From Heloderma charlesbogerti (Eukaryota; Chordata; Lepidosauria; Squamata; Helodermatidae): 64,000 nt of DNA. The notes beneath the pieces were generated by a model. It made no database searches. It was given only the letters and a program-made list of their open reading frames with translations, and was not told the DNA's origin. Shown piece by piece: positions 33,538 to 44,030 of the stretch. Made by a program: the position numbers and the translations under genes. How positions within the stretch are numbered: position 1 is the first letter of the stretch; the number at the start of each line of letters is the position of its first letter. The stretch is from NCBI GenBank assembly GCA_026122225.1, contig JANEZZ010001570.1, forward strand, positions 1,736,001 to 1,800,000, read 5' to 3'.

Positions 33538-33935
33538 GAGCAAACAGAAGCTGACTCACAGCAAAGCTCACTCTCTCCTCCTCCTCCCTCTCTTCTCCCT
33601 TTCCTCTGCCTCTCCCCATGGCTGGATCTCTCTCAGTGATACCTTTGGTGCCTCCACATCCTCTTGCCTTACCCCCTTCCTCCTCCTTCTCCTCCTCCTC
33701 CTCCTGCCCCTCTGTGTGATCTTCCAGAAGTTGATACATGTTGGAGACAGCTTGCCTATTCTGCTCAGAAGGCATCAGAAGAGCTCTGAATATACGAAGC
33801 TGACGAGGCACTTTGTGGAGGAGCTGCTTTGCTTCGGTGCTGGTCTGATCCACTTCATATCATGACAAGGCACCTCCAAATCGGCCTGCTTTGCCTCATT
33901 ATTTGGGCTTTGAACTGAGCTGGCACACAGCCCTA

Positions 33936-33943
33936 GAAATTAC
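33936..33943. repeat. Right 8-bp target-site duplication (GAAATTAC)
   Basis: It is identical to 31775-31782. Confidence 0.9.
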
Positions 33944-34943
33944 ATAGCTTTGTAGCTTTGTCCAAGAGCTGTTGCTTTCGTTAGCATCATCATCTGGTAG
34001 GCATGGAGCAAATGTGTTAAGTCACTTAAGACAAATTACCTTGTCCACTAACACTCAAAGCACCTTACCAGTGATAGTTTAAGCATTTAGATATCTCTGA
34101 ACTTTGTGTTTAGCATGCCACCTTTTTCCTGTCAGATGTCCTTGGCCTTTAATACTAGCTGCCACACAGCAATCCAATAGGTTCAGCTATTCCTGGCATG
34201 TAGATGCAGTGATGGGAAAGGCTGGTGGGGCCAGCCCTCCCATGAGGTGGGGTGGATTCCCTGCTCAGGCACTGGATTGGGAGGGGGAGTGCATTGCACG
34301 CACCCCCACTGGGAGGGCTCCTGCAGTTGCCAACCCAGTCCTGCTTGCTCACTGCAGCAAATGCCACAGTGGGAGAGCAGTTGTCAGGGCTCATTGGAGC
34401 AGCCGCCCACTGCCCACCTCAATCTCTTGCTCTAATGACTCTACCAGAATGAAAGATCAGGTGGGTGGGCTACCGGGGAGGCTGCCCACCTGAACTTTCA
34501 CTTTGAGAGCAGGCTCAGAGCAAGAGATCAAGAAGGTGGGATCTCTGGAGAGGCCACTCAACCAATCTCTCAGTTTGAGGACCCCCTGAGAGCAAACGGT
34601 TGGGTGGATGGGTGGGCGAGCAGGTGGCCTCTCCAGAGAGACTTCCTGCCTGTTCTCTTATTTGGGGGGTGGGGTGGCAGCAATAATGGAGAGTAGGCAG
34701 GTGGGCAGGCAGTCACAAAAGTCGTAGTAGGAGCAGCTGTGTGTCTCCTCCCACATCAGGCAGCACGGCATCTTGTGCCGCCGCTGGGAAAGACTGCAAT
34801 TGTTTCATGGTGGCTTGTCAGGCAGATGTTAAGGGCAAAGAGAGCATCTTTGGAGAAAGAAATGGGGTTTTCATGAAGGTTTTTGACTTGAAGTGGGGAG
34901 TCTAATTCAGATGAGTGTTTGTGAACCAGTATGGTATGGATAG
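33944..34943. other. No gene; GC-rich low-complexity segment at 34208-34790
   Basis: 34208-34790 has repeated phrases (GTGGGTGGGC, GGTGGATGGGTGGGCG, CAGGTGGGCAGGCAG, and CTCTCCAGAGA against CTCTGGAGAGG) and looks like an unclassified repeat. It starts CAGTGATGGGAAAGG and stops near GCCGCCGCTG, which could be hAT termini, but the flanks show no 8-bp duplication. Confidence 0.4.
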
Positions 34944-35277
34944 AATCATGGGATCATAGAATAATAGGGTTGAAAGGGGCCTACAAGGCCATCAAGTCCA
35001 GCCCCCTGCTCAGTGCAGGAATCCAAGTCAGAGCATCCCTGACAGATGGCTGTCCAGCCTCATCTTGAATGCCTCCAGTGTGGGAGAGCCCACCACCTCC
35101 CTAGGTAATTGGTTCCATTGTTGTATTGCTCTAACAGTCAGGAAGTTTTTCATGATGTTCAACCGGAATCTGGCTTCCTGTAACTTGAGCACATTATTCC
35201 ATGTCCTGCACTCTGGGATGATCGAGAAGAGATCCTGGCCTTCCTCTCTGTGAAGGCTGCCCTTAGAGAACATTAAA
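34944..35277 (-). mobile_element. CR1 LINE, 3' end
   Basis: On the minus strand this encodes the C-terminus of a CR1 reverse transcriptase protein (DLFSIIPECRTWNN, ARFRLNIMKNFLTVRAIQQWN, LPREVVGSPTLEAFKMRLD), followed by the short CR1 3' UTR. That UTR ends in the ATTCTATGATCCCATGATTCTA-type octamer tail (seen inverted at 34944-34970). It is heavily 5'-truncated, as most CR1 copies are. A second copy at 53577-54695 extends farther upstream. Confidence 0.88.
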
Positions 35278-36344
35278 TAGGAAACAAAATATAATTGTTT
35301 TATTTATTTGTTTCCTATAATTCCCATCTAAGCTGGGAATTAGAATAGAAAACAGTACAGCACTGTGTAGTCTGTTCTCGCTTTCATAGCCTCCAGAAAT
35401 AGTTGTTCAAAGAAATATTTTGTCTAATCAATTTGCTCTGGTTGCCAACTTCTGAATAATTTCAACACTGTTCAAAATATTTCCTTAAGTGGGCCTGCAG
35501 TGTTGATATACATTCCCGAGTATGATTGCTACACTGAAAGAGCTTTCCTCATTTATGACTTCAGGGTGAAATTCACTTTATTTGCAAAACGGCCTGGCCA
35601 ATTAGACTTTGTAAGTGGAGTGTGTGGGTGGGCAATGGGTTGAAGAGTTTAAAATATCAATTTCCTTCTATATACACAGGCTTACCTAACTCAAATTCAG
35701 TTGTGATACCATCTCGGCTCAAACAGGGTATATTGAAAGTATTATCAAAGAATTATAGTAGGGACCATGCTCAACAACCTGGTTTGGGTTTTTGTTATTC
35801 TGAAGTGCAGTAAACGGACAGAAGACCCACATGCCATGACTGCTAATATAGGCTAGGATCCAAAGAGCCCCCTGGGCATATGCAAAGCAAACAACATTCC
35901 TGTGTCATACCATGGATTCCTCAAGGTTCCCCCTCCATCGCTACCCCCCCACACACACACATACACTCACAGGTTTGCAAGAGTTTGTCTGCACTCAGAA
36001 AGGGGAACAGAACACTGAAGCCCCTTGGCACACTTGGAATGCCCTTCTGGATCCTTTGGAGCCATGACACCATATACATTTGGTCATTTTCTGAAAAGGA
36101 ATAAATTCCAACCGAAATAAAGTTAAAGGAAATACAAGCTATGCTTTAACTTATCCCCAATTAGTAGAGAGGCTGTCCATTTAAAAAAAAAATGTAGAAG
36201 GGATGTAGTGTTTGACAAGGAAAGATGATGCCACTTCATTTGAAATCTCTATGACTTTCATGTATGCTTCTGTGCTGTGGAGTCTTGCAGATTTGTGTTA
36301 GCTGCTCCACCAGTGGAAGATCTAGATATTTGCTTTGATCACAT
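35278..36344. other. No gene recognised
   Basis: AT-rich. No exon or transposon end could be supported. Confidence 0.5.
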
Positions 36345-36560
36345 ATTTTTATTTTTATTTATTTATTGCATTTATATCCCACCTTTTTTTCCTCCAAGGA
36401 ACTCAAGGCAGTGTACATGATCCTCCTCCTTCCTCCATTTTATCCTCACAACAACAACCCTGTGAGGTAGGTTGGGCTGAGAGTCTGTGACTGGCCCAAA
36501 GTCACCCAGTGAGCTTCCATGGCTGAGTGATGCATTGATCACTCTCAGGGATATCAATAG
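36345..36560 (-). mobile_element. MIR/CORE-type SINE with L2 tail
   Basis: On the minus strand: GCTCACTGGGTGACTTTGGGCC, CTCTCAGCCCAACCTACCTC, ACAGGGTTGTTGTTGTGAGG, TAAAATGGAGG, TGCCTTGAGTTCCTTGGAGG and a GGTGGGATATAAATGCAATAAA tail. This is the CORE-SINE layout shared by MIR relatives across amniotes. The tRNA-like 5' end is largely lost. Confidence 0.82.
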
Positions 36561-37964
36561 TTGTGATAGAATCTGAGATTTCCACTCTCGTTTTAAGAGG
36601 GCCATCCTTGCTGGTGTGGTTTCCTAGCTCTTGTACAAGGACTGTGAGCTGAAAGGAGCTATGAGCGCGCATTAGTGACTATAATGTAAACAATGTAGCA
36701 TGAGGATCAGGTTTGAACTTTTGCTATGTAAATCCATATTGCGCCACCATAACACACAGTCATGATGGAACATATCGGCATTAAAACAATTCTGGAAATC
36801 AGGAAGTTACATAAAGTCAGGCCTCAAACTAACACCCATTTCTGCACGTGTTTAGTATCCTTTAAATCCATGGGATTAATCTCACAGAACTGAGTGATGG
36901 TTTATGGCCATAATTATTAACAGAATTACAGGGCATGAAACATGAATAAAGATAGCACTGTGTCTAATTATATATTGCTATTTATCTATTTCAAGTATCT
37001 CTGGTGAGATCTTGTTCTGCTAAGTAAAATGACAAATGTTGCAGAAGCCAGATTAACATATTTCTATTGTAATTTCTATTTGGCAAATGGTTTTCTTCAT
37101 ATTTTGTTTGTCTGAAATAAATGTTGAAAAAATGTTTTTCCCTAAAGCATATGAAATAATGGATAGAGCTGGGCAGGTTATTACTTCAGGAGCTGTATGA
37201 TAATTAATAGGTATAGTTAGTAGTATGTATGATAAGATACTGAGTTGGATTGAGCCTTGAAAGGTTTTGACTTGCTTTTGCATGCAAGACTTTGGATCAG
37301 TCATATGACAGATGGCATGTTACTATGGAGAGTTGGCATGTTGGTAGAAATAGCTGGATGATGACCCTGGACAGCTGGAGTCATACTGATGAGACAGAAT
37401 TCATCCAAAGGAGAAGCCAGACAGGTAAAATTCATGCTAGGATGAAATACAGATAATTAAATGGATTGAAGAACCAGTATTGTATAAATAAGTTGATGAT
37501 GATCATCAACAACAATAATAATAATAAATATTTATACATATTATTTATGTACTGTATAAATAAGACATTTATTATATAATAAACATAACAACAGCAATGT
37601 TTAATATTTACCAAGCACGAAGTACCTACAAGTAGGCACTGAACATAGAATGATCAAATAACAATAGCCCCAGCTTGTAGAATTACAATCTACAATTCTG
37701 ACAATCTTTCACACCACTGCAGTGCACACTCAAACGGTTTATTTGTGAGTGTTTTAATACCAAGATAGCATGCTTAGTCACATCTTCGAATCTTCAACTC
37801 TTCAAAGATCATGCCTGAATTAGAAAAAAACAAATCACGGAGAAGCCACGATTCTTTGAAGATAACGCCTTAATTAAAAAAAAAAGCCAAAGTGGGGGAT
37901 AGAAAGGGGTAAAACTTAGTCTCATTTGAAGGGATAGAACAACCCCCTGCTCAGTGCAGGAAGG
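36561..37964. other. No gene recognised
   Basis: AT-rich, with AAT repeats at 37509-37526. The motif TTCGAATCTTCAACTCTTCAAAGAT (37785-37809) recurs loosely at about 38013-38032, suggesting an old palindromic repeat around the 5S-derived piece. Confidence 0.4.
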
Positions 37965-38025
37965 CTGATTCCCAGGCGGTCGCCCATCCAACTACTGACT
38001 GGGCTGACGTGAAGCTTCGAATCTT
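37965..38025 (-). pseudogene. 5S rRNA-derived segment
   Basis: GATTCCCAGGCGGTCGCCC, then ATCCAACTACTGACTGGGC, is nearly the reverse complement of the 3' half of vertebrate 5S rRNA (GGGAGACCGCCTGGGAATA preceded by GTTAGTACTTGGATG). Homology fades around GAAGCTTCGAATC, which can still be matched to the GAAGCTAAGC region. It could be a decayed 5S pseudogene or the head of a 5S-derived SINE; squamates have a 5S-Sauria SINE family. The 5' half is not detectable. Confidence 0.6.
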
Positions 38026-38644
38026 TGAAGATGCCAGCAGCCCCCCCAAAACATGAGTGCTGGGTGCCACTGCCACTGCCCCTCTTCCTCGTGCTGGCTG
38101 TCAAGGGCTGGCACAGGGAAAAGAGCATTGGTAGACACCCCCCAGCCACTTGCCCTGGCCTCCAGCAGGTGGGGGGAAGAGGATAGGTGCCTCCTTCTTC
38201 CCTCCACCCCCACCTACTACAGTGGCAGTGGCAAGGAACAAGCTGGTCATTTTCCCCAAGGCCAGGAAAACATGCAGAAAACAACAAGCCTCTCCCATGC
38301 CACTGCCGCGCAGTGGGCATGGAATCAGCAGAAACAGGAAGAGTTTCTGATCCTCCAATGAGAGCCGCCGTCTTTAAGAGCAAGAAAACAGCACAGCGCT
38401 CGAGTGTGAACTGAGCTCGCGCATTCGATGAAGCTCCGCATCAGGGAAAATGGCTGAGTGTGGATAATCATGTTTTAATGTGAGAGCGTTTACCCTGACA
38501 GGACACTGAACTTGTTGTGATGGTGGGCACAATGTAGATCGGCCCTAAGTGAACAGCTTTGGTGAGACTTCCCCATAAATGTATAGATCAGGCTGCAAGT
38601 TCCCACACAAAACATAGATTGCCCCTGGGGTGTGTGTGTATGTG

Positions 38645-38682
38645 TGAGACAGAGAGAGAGAGAGAGGGAGGGAGGGAGGGAG
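38645..38682. repeat. (GA)n/(GGGA)n microsatellite
   Basis: GAGACAGAGAGAGAGAGAG followed by GGAGGGAGGGAGGGA. Confidence 0.9.
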
Positions 38683-39557
38683 ACTGAATGAGAAAGTGTG
38701 CTTCTTGGATTATGTGAGTTCTCTTGTTGTACGTGAATATGATGTGAATTGAGAGAGAGAGAGAAGAAGCAGCCATCAGGTAGACTGCTTTTTTCCTTTT
38801 AATCTTTTTAGTGAGTGTGTGTATGTGGGCAACCCCCTGCTCTGAACTCATGATCTTGAAGTTAATTCCATGCTTTGGTTTGCCCTCTTTGTACATTGTC
38901 TGGCTTCTGGAAAATTGTTGGTTCAATGGAGTGCATATGTGTATTGCTGTGCCCACCTCTCTGCTTTGCACTCTCGATGACAATGTGAATGTGCCTTGGT
39001 TTGTCCCTTCTGAGCAGTGGGTTGCTGTTGTGGCAGACAACTGTGAATTCAAAGGACCACTTTTGCTTTGTTGTGTGTAGGCTCAAACACCGGCTTTCGT
39101 GTTGTAGTATGGGTCAGAAACTTCCCCACACGCTCAGCCTTCTGCTTTGAATGCATGCTCTTGCATATAACTTGCATGACTACATTTGCAGCTCCACCTA
39201 CTGTGACCCTTTGGCTTTGCCTACCATTAGCTGCTTTGCCCTCTGCCCCTCCAGGCCCAATGGGCACCACCCTCCACTGAGCTGGGCAGACAACTGACCT
39301 CATTCTTAGTCCCTCATTCACTGCTGCTGTGTATGGCTCGTGGTTGTGGTGGGGAGCCCAAGGCCAGACACAAAGCAAGGCCTTCCTCAGATTCTCCTCT
39401 CTCTCCCCCAACTCCATGCCCCAACTCCCAACCCAACTCAAACAGCAGTGGCTCCTTCTCCCAGGCTCCCCTCTTCCTCCACTCCCCACTCCAGTAGTGA
39501 CGGGACTCCAGTAGTGGCGGATGATGACTCCAGATGACTCCAGTAGTGGCGGGATGA

Positions 39558-39602
39558 GGTCTCTCTCTCTCTCACTCTCTCACTCTCTCTCTCTCTCTCT
39601 CT
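39558..39602. repeat. (CT)n microsatellite
   Basis: Interrupted CT dinucleotides, in a region where CCAGTAGTGGCGG-type phrases are locally repeated (39491-39555). Confidence 0.9.
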
Positions 39603-39859
39603 CCTTTTCCTCCCCCCTCCCTGATTCAAGCAGTCACCACTGCTGGGCACCTCAAGGCCTTCTTGGCCTTCCCTCCTTTCTCCCCTCCCCCAGATGACTC
39701 AAGCAGCCACTGCCATCCAGTGCACGCCCCCCTGCCAACCAGACACAAAGTTTTGTCCCAGGCCCCACATCCTGACAAGATTTCTGCCCTACCTTCCTCA
39801 GTCATCAGACTGAGTCCGATTGTACACCAGGCACAGTCCAACTCCAAACAAGTCTCTGT

Positions 39860-39959
39860 CTGTACATTCAGAGGTAAGTCTTCCGATCCTCCATAGACTC
39901 CGGGGGGGGGGAGATTCTTTTGCTCACTGGGGTCTGTGGAGGATTTGTCTCCCATCCCT
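39860..39959. mobile_element. Right end of a hAT element of the TAGGGATG group
   Basis: Contains a plus-strand donor-like site at 39874 (GAG|GTAAGT), then a GATCCTCCATAGACTCC...GGGGTCTGTGGAGGAT hairpin and the terminus CCCATCCCTA. This is the layout of the long right ends of the palindromic family. The left half is not found. Confidence 0.5.
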
Positions 39960-40456
39960 AGATGTCCATTGCTGGGAAATCCGGTTCTTTTTTGGCTCGA
40001 CAGAGTTTTGGGCCATGGATGACTCACTTTGCATCTACAAGATGAGCTGTGGGCTCTTCCCCAAACTCTGGGAACCGTTTTGTGCTTTGTGTGTGTGTGT
40101 GTGTGTGTAGGGGGGGAGATTATTCAATTTGCACAAATTTCTGTGCAACTTGCCCCAATTATGCCTGAATTTGTGCAAATTAACCTAATTTGGCCATGAT
40201 TTGGGTAATCTGTGCAAATTTAGCTGTAATTTAGCACAAATGTGACCATAATTTGTGTGAATTGCTCAGAAATCTCTGCAAATTGCAGAACCTTCCCTCC
40301 TGCAAATGCACTAAATTCCAGGAAAATGCATGAACTGGCCCAACTTGCTGCAGAATGAGTCGGGCACTGCAGTGGGAACCAAAACAAAGTCCAGGGGGCC
40401 AAACCTAGGAAAACTCATCAGAGTCCATCCCCAAATGGATTTCTCTGACATCCCTA
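39960..40456. mobile_element. hAT element with GCAAATT-type short repeats (left end decayed)
   Basis: It aligns along its length with 49055-49697: a GCC...GAGTTT/TCTGGGAAC stretch, a (GT)n where the other has (GTTT)n, an array of AATTTGCACAAATT-like motifs, then GAACTGGCCCAACTTG and the end GATTTCTCTGACATCCCTA. The left end TAGATGTCC is degraded and no duplication is visible. Confidence 0.6.
40088..40108. repeat. (GT)n microsatellite
   Basis: Tandem GT units inside the hAT element. Confidence 0.9.
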
Positions 40457-40499
40457 TGCATTTGTCTGCCAAAGTTTCTGCTGTATGTGTGTGTGTATG

Positions 40500-40501
<2 letters not shown>

Positions 40502-40545
<44 letters not shown>
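40502..40545. repeat. (TC)n microsatellite
   Basis: About 22 uninterrupted TC units. Confidence 0.95.
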
Positions 40546-40549
<4 letters not shown>

Positions 40550-40587
40550 GCTGTCTCTCTATGACTGTCTCATATTGAGCCAGCTTC

Positions 40588-40992
40588 AGAGCCAAACTAC
40601 ACATTCTACATTAGTGTAGTTGAGCTTCCTATGTTTCTTTATTCTCATGTAAGTACATGTGGGCCAATCCAGATCAGGACCACTACTCTTTGGGAAGGGA
40701 AAATTTAATCTTTCCCCACACCTATTTTTGCCCTGAAATTACATCTCCCCTCATCCCAGGCCCCCAGCATGGGTTTTTTAAAAGGGGGGAGGAACCTCCA
40801 TTATTTAAAAAAATGGTGGTGGAGGGGTGGAATGTCAGGACAGAAATGTGTGGGAAGAGTTTAAACCCTCCCCTCCAAAAGTGCAGTGGTCCCAATCCAG
40901 ATTGGGCCTACATGAACTTGCACAGGAGTAAAGGGGGGGAGGTTCAACTACACTAATGCAATCAGTAGAATCTGTAGTTTGGCCCTCATTCA
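40588..40992. repeat. Palindromic MITE (CAGAGCCAAACTACA type)
   Basis: The left part (AGAGCCAAACTACACATTCTAC, TTAGTGTAGTTGA, ACATGTGGGCCAATCCAGATC) is mirrored at the right (CCAATCCAGATTGGGCC, TTCAACTACACTAATGCAATC, TGTAGTTTGGCCCTC). No target duplication could be assigned, so the superfamily is open. Confidence 0.6.
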
Positions 40993-41124
40993 TCCTGTGA
41001 CTCTTATTTTACTCTAGAATAAGCACATTGGGCCTGCTCCAGATCATGACCACCATGCACAACAGCAGGTGTGTGTGAGAGAGTTATATCCAGATACATG
41101 CTTCCCGAAACCCACACACATGCG

Positions 41125-41162
41125 AGAAGAAGAAGAAGAAGAAGAAGAAGAAGAAGAAGAAG
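41125..41162. repeat. (GAA)n microsatellite
   Basis: About 12 GAA units, inside the palindromic MITE. Confidence 0.95.
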
Positions 41163-41183
41163 CCGCCAATGATGTCAAAGGAG

Positions 41184-41215
41184 TTTCTTTCTTTCTTTCT
41201 TTCTTTCTTTCTTTC
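41184..41215. repeat. (TTTC)n microsatellite
   Basis: About 8 TTTC units, inside the palindromic MITE. Confidence 0.95.
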
Positions 41216-41544
41216 ACCTCTGGGCAGGGAGTGGGATTTCAGGAAGCAAGTGCCTAGATAAAACTTCTCCCACCCCATCATGCATGGTGGCCCCATCTGG
41301 ATTAAGCCCTGCATACTTACTCTAGAATAAAAACTTACTCCATTGTTTGTTTAAAGAGAAGGAAAAGCCTCCATTGAGGTGCATGAAGACTTCCACCCCC
41401 ACCTTTTTTACCCCTGCTTTTTTTTTGGGGGGGGTGAGAATGGGAAACAAGCAGCTGATATGCCTCCCCACATACACACATGATGGTCCTGATCTGGATC
41501 AGGCAGCATGTCTGACTTTTGAGTAAAACCTCAGTAAAATTATG

Positions 41545-41574
41545 CCATCAATCGATCAATCAATCAATCAATCA
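41545..41574. repeat. (ATCA)n microsatellite
   Basis: About seven ATCA units with one ATCG variant. Confidence 0.9.
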
Positions 41575-41579
41575 CATTC

Positions 41580-42284
41580 AGAATTAGGAGAGCAACATAC
41601 TGGTCCATTTGTTGCAAGGATCATGACCACTGAATCTGAGCAAGCCCTACATGCCTACACAGCAGAGTAGCCAGCCATGTGGCACACACCCAGAATTTTG
41701 ACTGGCTCAGCCTCAGAGCCAGCCGAGTGATTCAGCCTGGATGCCCTCCCTGCTGCCCTGCTGCCCATCTCCATAGGCCAGGATGAGCTGATAGGAATGA
41801 TCAATGGTGTCCTTACTCTGTGGCTCATAGCCAGGGAGCACTATTGTATCTTCCCTGGCTCTGTCTCCAGCAAGTATTTTAAATGGTGCCCTGTCCGAAA
41901 GCCATTTCCCCCAGCCAAGGATGATTGCACCAATATGCTCTGGCCCTTTCAGAAACAAACAAACAAACAAACGTTTGTTTGTTCCTGGGGAATGTTCTAA
42001 GCATGCTCCGAACATTCTCCCAGCTGGCAACAGACAAAAAGGCAACAGGAAGATGCTGAGGATGCCGGGCTGCCACTGTTACACTGCTTTCACCAAACCC
42101 TTTCTTAAGGTTGTCTGAGCTCAGGGTGGGGTGGGGGCTGGGGGAGGTGGAGAAGGGAGGCAGGAATGGGAAGGAAGCAACAGGTGGTTTGCCAGCCCTT
42201 TTGCCCCAACTGGCAGGCCCCAGCTGACCCATCTGGCACCCAAGAGACCAAGGGCCATGGGTAAAAGACCTGGGGCTGAGGTCA
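41580..42284. other. No gene recognised
   Basis: A minus-strand frame at 41713-42045 is open for 110 codons without a recognisable domain. AAACAAACAAACAAACG opposite TTTGTTTGTT forms a small palindrome at 41955-41980. Confidence 0.4.
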
Positions 42285-43256
42285 CCCTGATCCCACTAGC
42301 ATCACATAGATGTTGAATAGCATGGGGCACAAAACCTCCCCAGAACCCCATGCTGGAGAATCTGCAGGGCTGAACAATATCCCCCAAGCACCACCTTTTG
42401 CAGCCAGCCAGCCAAGTAGGAGTAGAGCCAGTGTAATGTGGTGCTCCTACTCCCAGCTCAGACAGGCACTCAGAAGGATACCTTGGTTGATGGTTTTGAA
42501 AGCCGCAGAGAGATCAAGGACATTCAACAGGGTCACCGCCCCCATTCTCTCTCTCTCCTGATATTCTCTCCCTCCTGGTCATCATACAGGGCAACCAAGG
42601 TGGTTTCTGCCAAGACCTGGCTTGAACCCTGACTGAAATGGATCCAGATAAGCAATCTCTTCCAAGAGCATATGGAATTGGTCAGCAACCACCTATTCAA
42701 GGACTTTGTCCAGGAAAGGTACATTTGCCACCCGCCTAAAGGTTTTAATATCTTCTGGGTCCAGGGAGGATTTCTTCAGGAGTAGCCTTATCACTGCCTC
42801 TTTCAGTTGGCCCATAACCACACTCTCTTGCAAAGAGACATTAATCACCTCTCTGGTCCAGCCAGCTTTTCCCTCCCTGCCAGATTTAATAAGCCACAAG
42901 GGGGCAAGGATTCTAATACAGAAGTGATCGCATGAACCTATCCAAGCACCTTATCAATATCCTTGAGCTGTACCACCTGAAACTCATCCAATAAAACTGG
43001 ACAAGACTGCTCTGGATACCTCACCTGATTCACCTGCTGTTACACTGAGGTCCAGACAGATACAAGATATTTTATTTTGGAAGTGCCTTGCAAAAATATC
43101 ACATTGGGCCTCTGATGGATCCACGACTTCCTTAGTATGTAATAAGCCCCAGACAACTCTGATAAGCTCTGCTGGGCAGCACACAGAGGATTCAATAGAC
43201 ACAGAGAGATATTGTTCCTTTGCCACCTTCACTACCATTTCGCCTCCTTTTGGGAC
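42285..43256 (-). mobile_element. Decayed L2-type LINE, reverse transcriptase region
   Basis: On the minus strand this aligns with both sides of the split L2 at 9331-13427. VINVSLQESVVMGQLKEAVIRLLLKKSSLDPEDI, here split by decay, corresponds to the palm start; DPFQ and the KAFD-like stretch lie around 42500-42660; and GVL..MLFNIYVM is near 42310. Many stops and indels are present. The upstream end fades near 43250, just before the hAT element at 43265. Confidence 0.8.
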
Positions 43257-43264
43257 CCCATGGA
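43257..43264. repeat. Left 8-bp target-site duplication (CCCATGGA)
   Basis: It is identical to 43641-43648. Confidence 0.9.
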
Positions 43265-43640
43265 TAGGGATGGATGAACCACCCTGTGTCTGCCCCATGT
43301 GCAGCTCACTGAACCACCACCACTTACCTGTTTGGTTCCCTGGATGAGCTGCTGGGCAGTTCGTAGGCGCATGACAAGTGGGTGCAGGCACCTGACTCCT
43401 CAGTGAGCCACCATTTTGCATAGAAATGGCAGTTCATTGTTTTCTATAAACGACATCTTATGGTGGCCATAAAGTGTCCATGTATGCAAGATTACAGGCA
43501 TGAATGGACTATCTTGCTCAGGGAACCGAACAGGGCGGGTAAGTGGCAGTGGTCCATGGATAGGAGTCCGGGAAGCCGGGGTAGTGGTGGTTAGAGTCTG
43601 GCAGACTCCACGTGCATCTCAGACTCCTGTGACATCCCTA
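43265..43640. mobile_element. Complete hAT element of the TAGGGATG group (376 bp)
   Basis: Runs from TAGGGATGG to TGACATCCCTA with perfect CCCATGGA duplications. The subterminal CAGGGAACC..AAACAGG motif is inverted on the two sides (43333-43345, 43520-43533). Outward donor-like sites are at 43326 (minus, CAG|GTAAGT) and 43539 (plus, CGG|GTAAGT). The interior carries GCCACCATTTTGCA and ATGGTGGCC half-sites. Confidence 0.9.
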
Positions 43641-43648
43641 CCCATGGA
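43641..43648. repeat. Right 8-bp target-site duplication (CCCATGGA)
   Basis: It is identical to 43257-43264. Confidence 0.9.
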
Positions 43649-43796
43649 TCCTAATTCTTCCTCTATTTATAACATATGCCGCACAACTGAAGTTTTTAAA
43701 AATCTCTTCTCTGATGCTATGTTCAGCTATCTATTGATCAGACATTTTAGTAGATTTTAAGCAGTTCAACAAAATGGCCTTGATTCAGGATACATA

Positions 43797-44030
43797 GTAA
43801 CTATTTTTTGCTGTGTAGTTTTCCAGTCCATTTACAGAGCCTAGTACTTATGAAATACCTGTGTTCTTTAAGCAGTAGCTTTGGTTTGTAACTTGGTTTG
43901 TAGCAGATGGGTAGTGCTATAGCAATGATTTTAAAGCAGATGAAATGGAGGAGTGTCATGGATCTTCCACAAAAGGTTGGTGGCACAGTTCTCAATGTGC
44001 TTAAAAGCCCCAGACAATTAAGCATGTTGT
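43797..44030. repeat. Unclassified dispersed repeat, copy A
   Basis: This copy is homologous to 48156-48370 in the same orientation. Both have GTAACTATT, GTGTAG.TTTCCAGTCCATTTACAG, TATGAAATACCTG, AGCAATGATTTTAAAGCAG and GAAATGGAGGAGTG. Copies differ by about one base in eight. Family not recognised. Confidence 0.75.

Larger units (their letters stand above)
31783..33935. mobile_element. Large non-autonomous hAT element (CAGGGCTGTGCA type) with a nested insertion
   Basis: The 2153-bp unit starts CAGGGCTGTGCA and ends CACACAGCCCTA, with perfect duplications GAAATTAC at 31775-31782 and 33936-33943. Removing the nested palindromic element (32974-33529, plus one duplication) leaves about 1.59 kb. 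The interior holds a tandem duplication (32269-32575) and CTC-rich low-complexity tracts. No transposase frame is visible; the open frames are proline- or serine-rich and repeat-driven. The right 400 bp is shared with 47742-48152. Confidence 0.88.
38026..39859. other. No gene recognised; low-complexity rich
   Basis: Includes short GA and CT microsatellites, annotated separately. 38546 (GTAGATCGGCCCTA) could be the right end of an unidentified hAT element. Serine/proline frames are repeat-driven. Confidence 0.4.
41020..41335. repeat. Palindromic MITE (ACTCTAGAATAA type)
   Basis: TTACTCTAGAATAAGCACATTGGGCC..GATCATGACCACCATGCA is mirrored by TGCATGGTGGCCCCATCTGG and TTACTCTAGAATAA. It carries a (GAA)n run at 41125-41162 and a (TTTC)n run at 41184-41215. 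A related piece lies at about 54757-54800. Confidence 0.6.

Noticed and set aside
33527..33853. Acidic Glu/Lys/Gly-rich protein on the minus strand
   Set aside because: Produced by CTC and CTT tracts within the CAGGGCTGTGCA-type hAT element.
34208..34790. Complete hAT element from CAGTGATGGG to GCCGCCGCTG
   Set aside because: The flanking octamers do not match and internal inverted structure is weak.
41713..42045. Minus-strand open frame of 110 codons beside an L2 relic
   Set aside because: It does not match L2 proteins or any family I know; probably chance.
43265..43640. Processed pseudogene next to the L2 relic
   Set aside because: Perfect 8-bp duplications and TAGGGATG/CATCCCTA ends show a hAT element instead.
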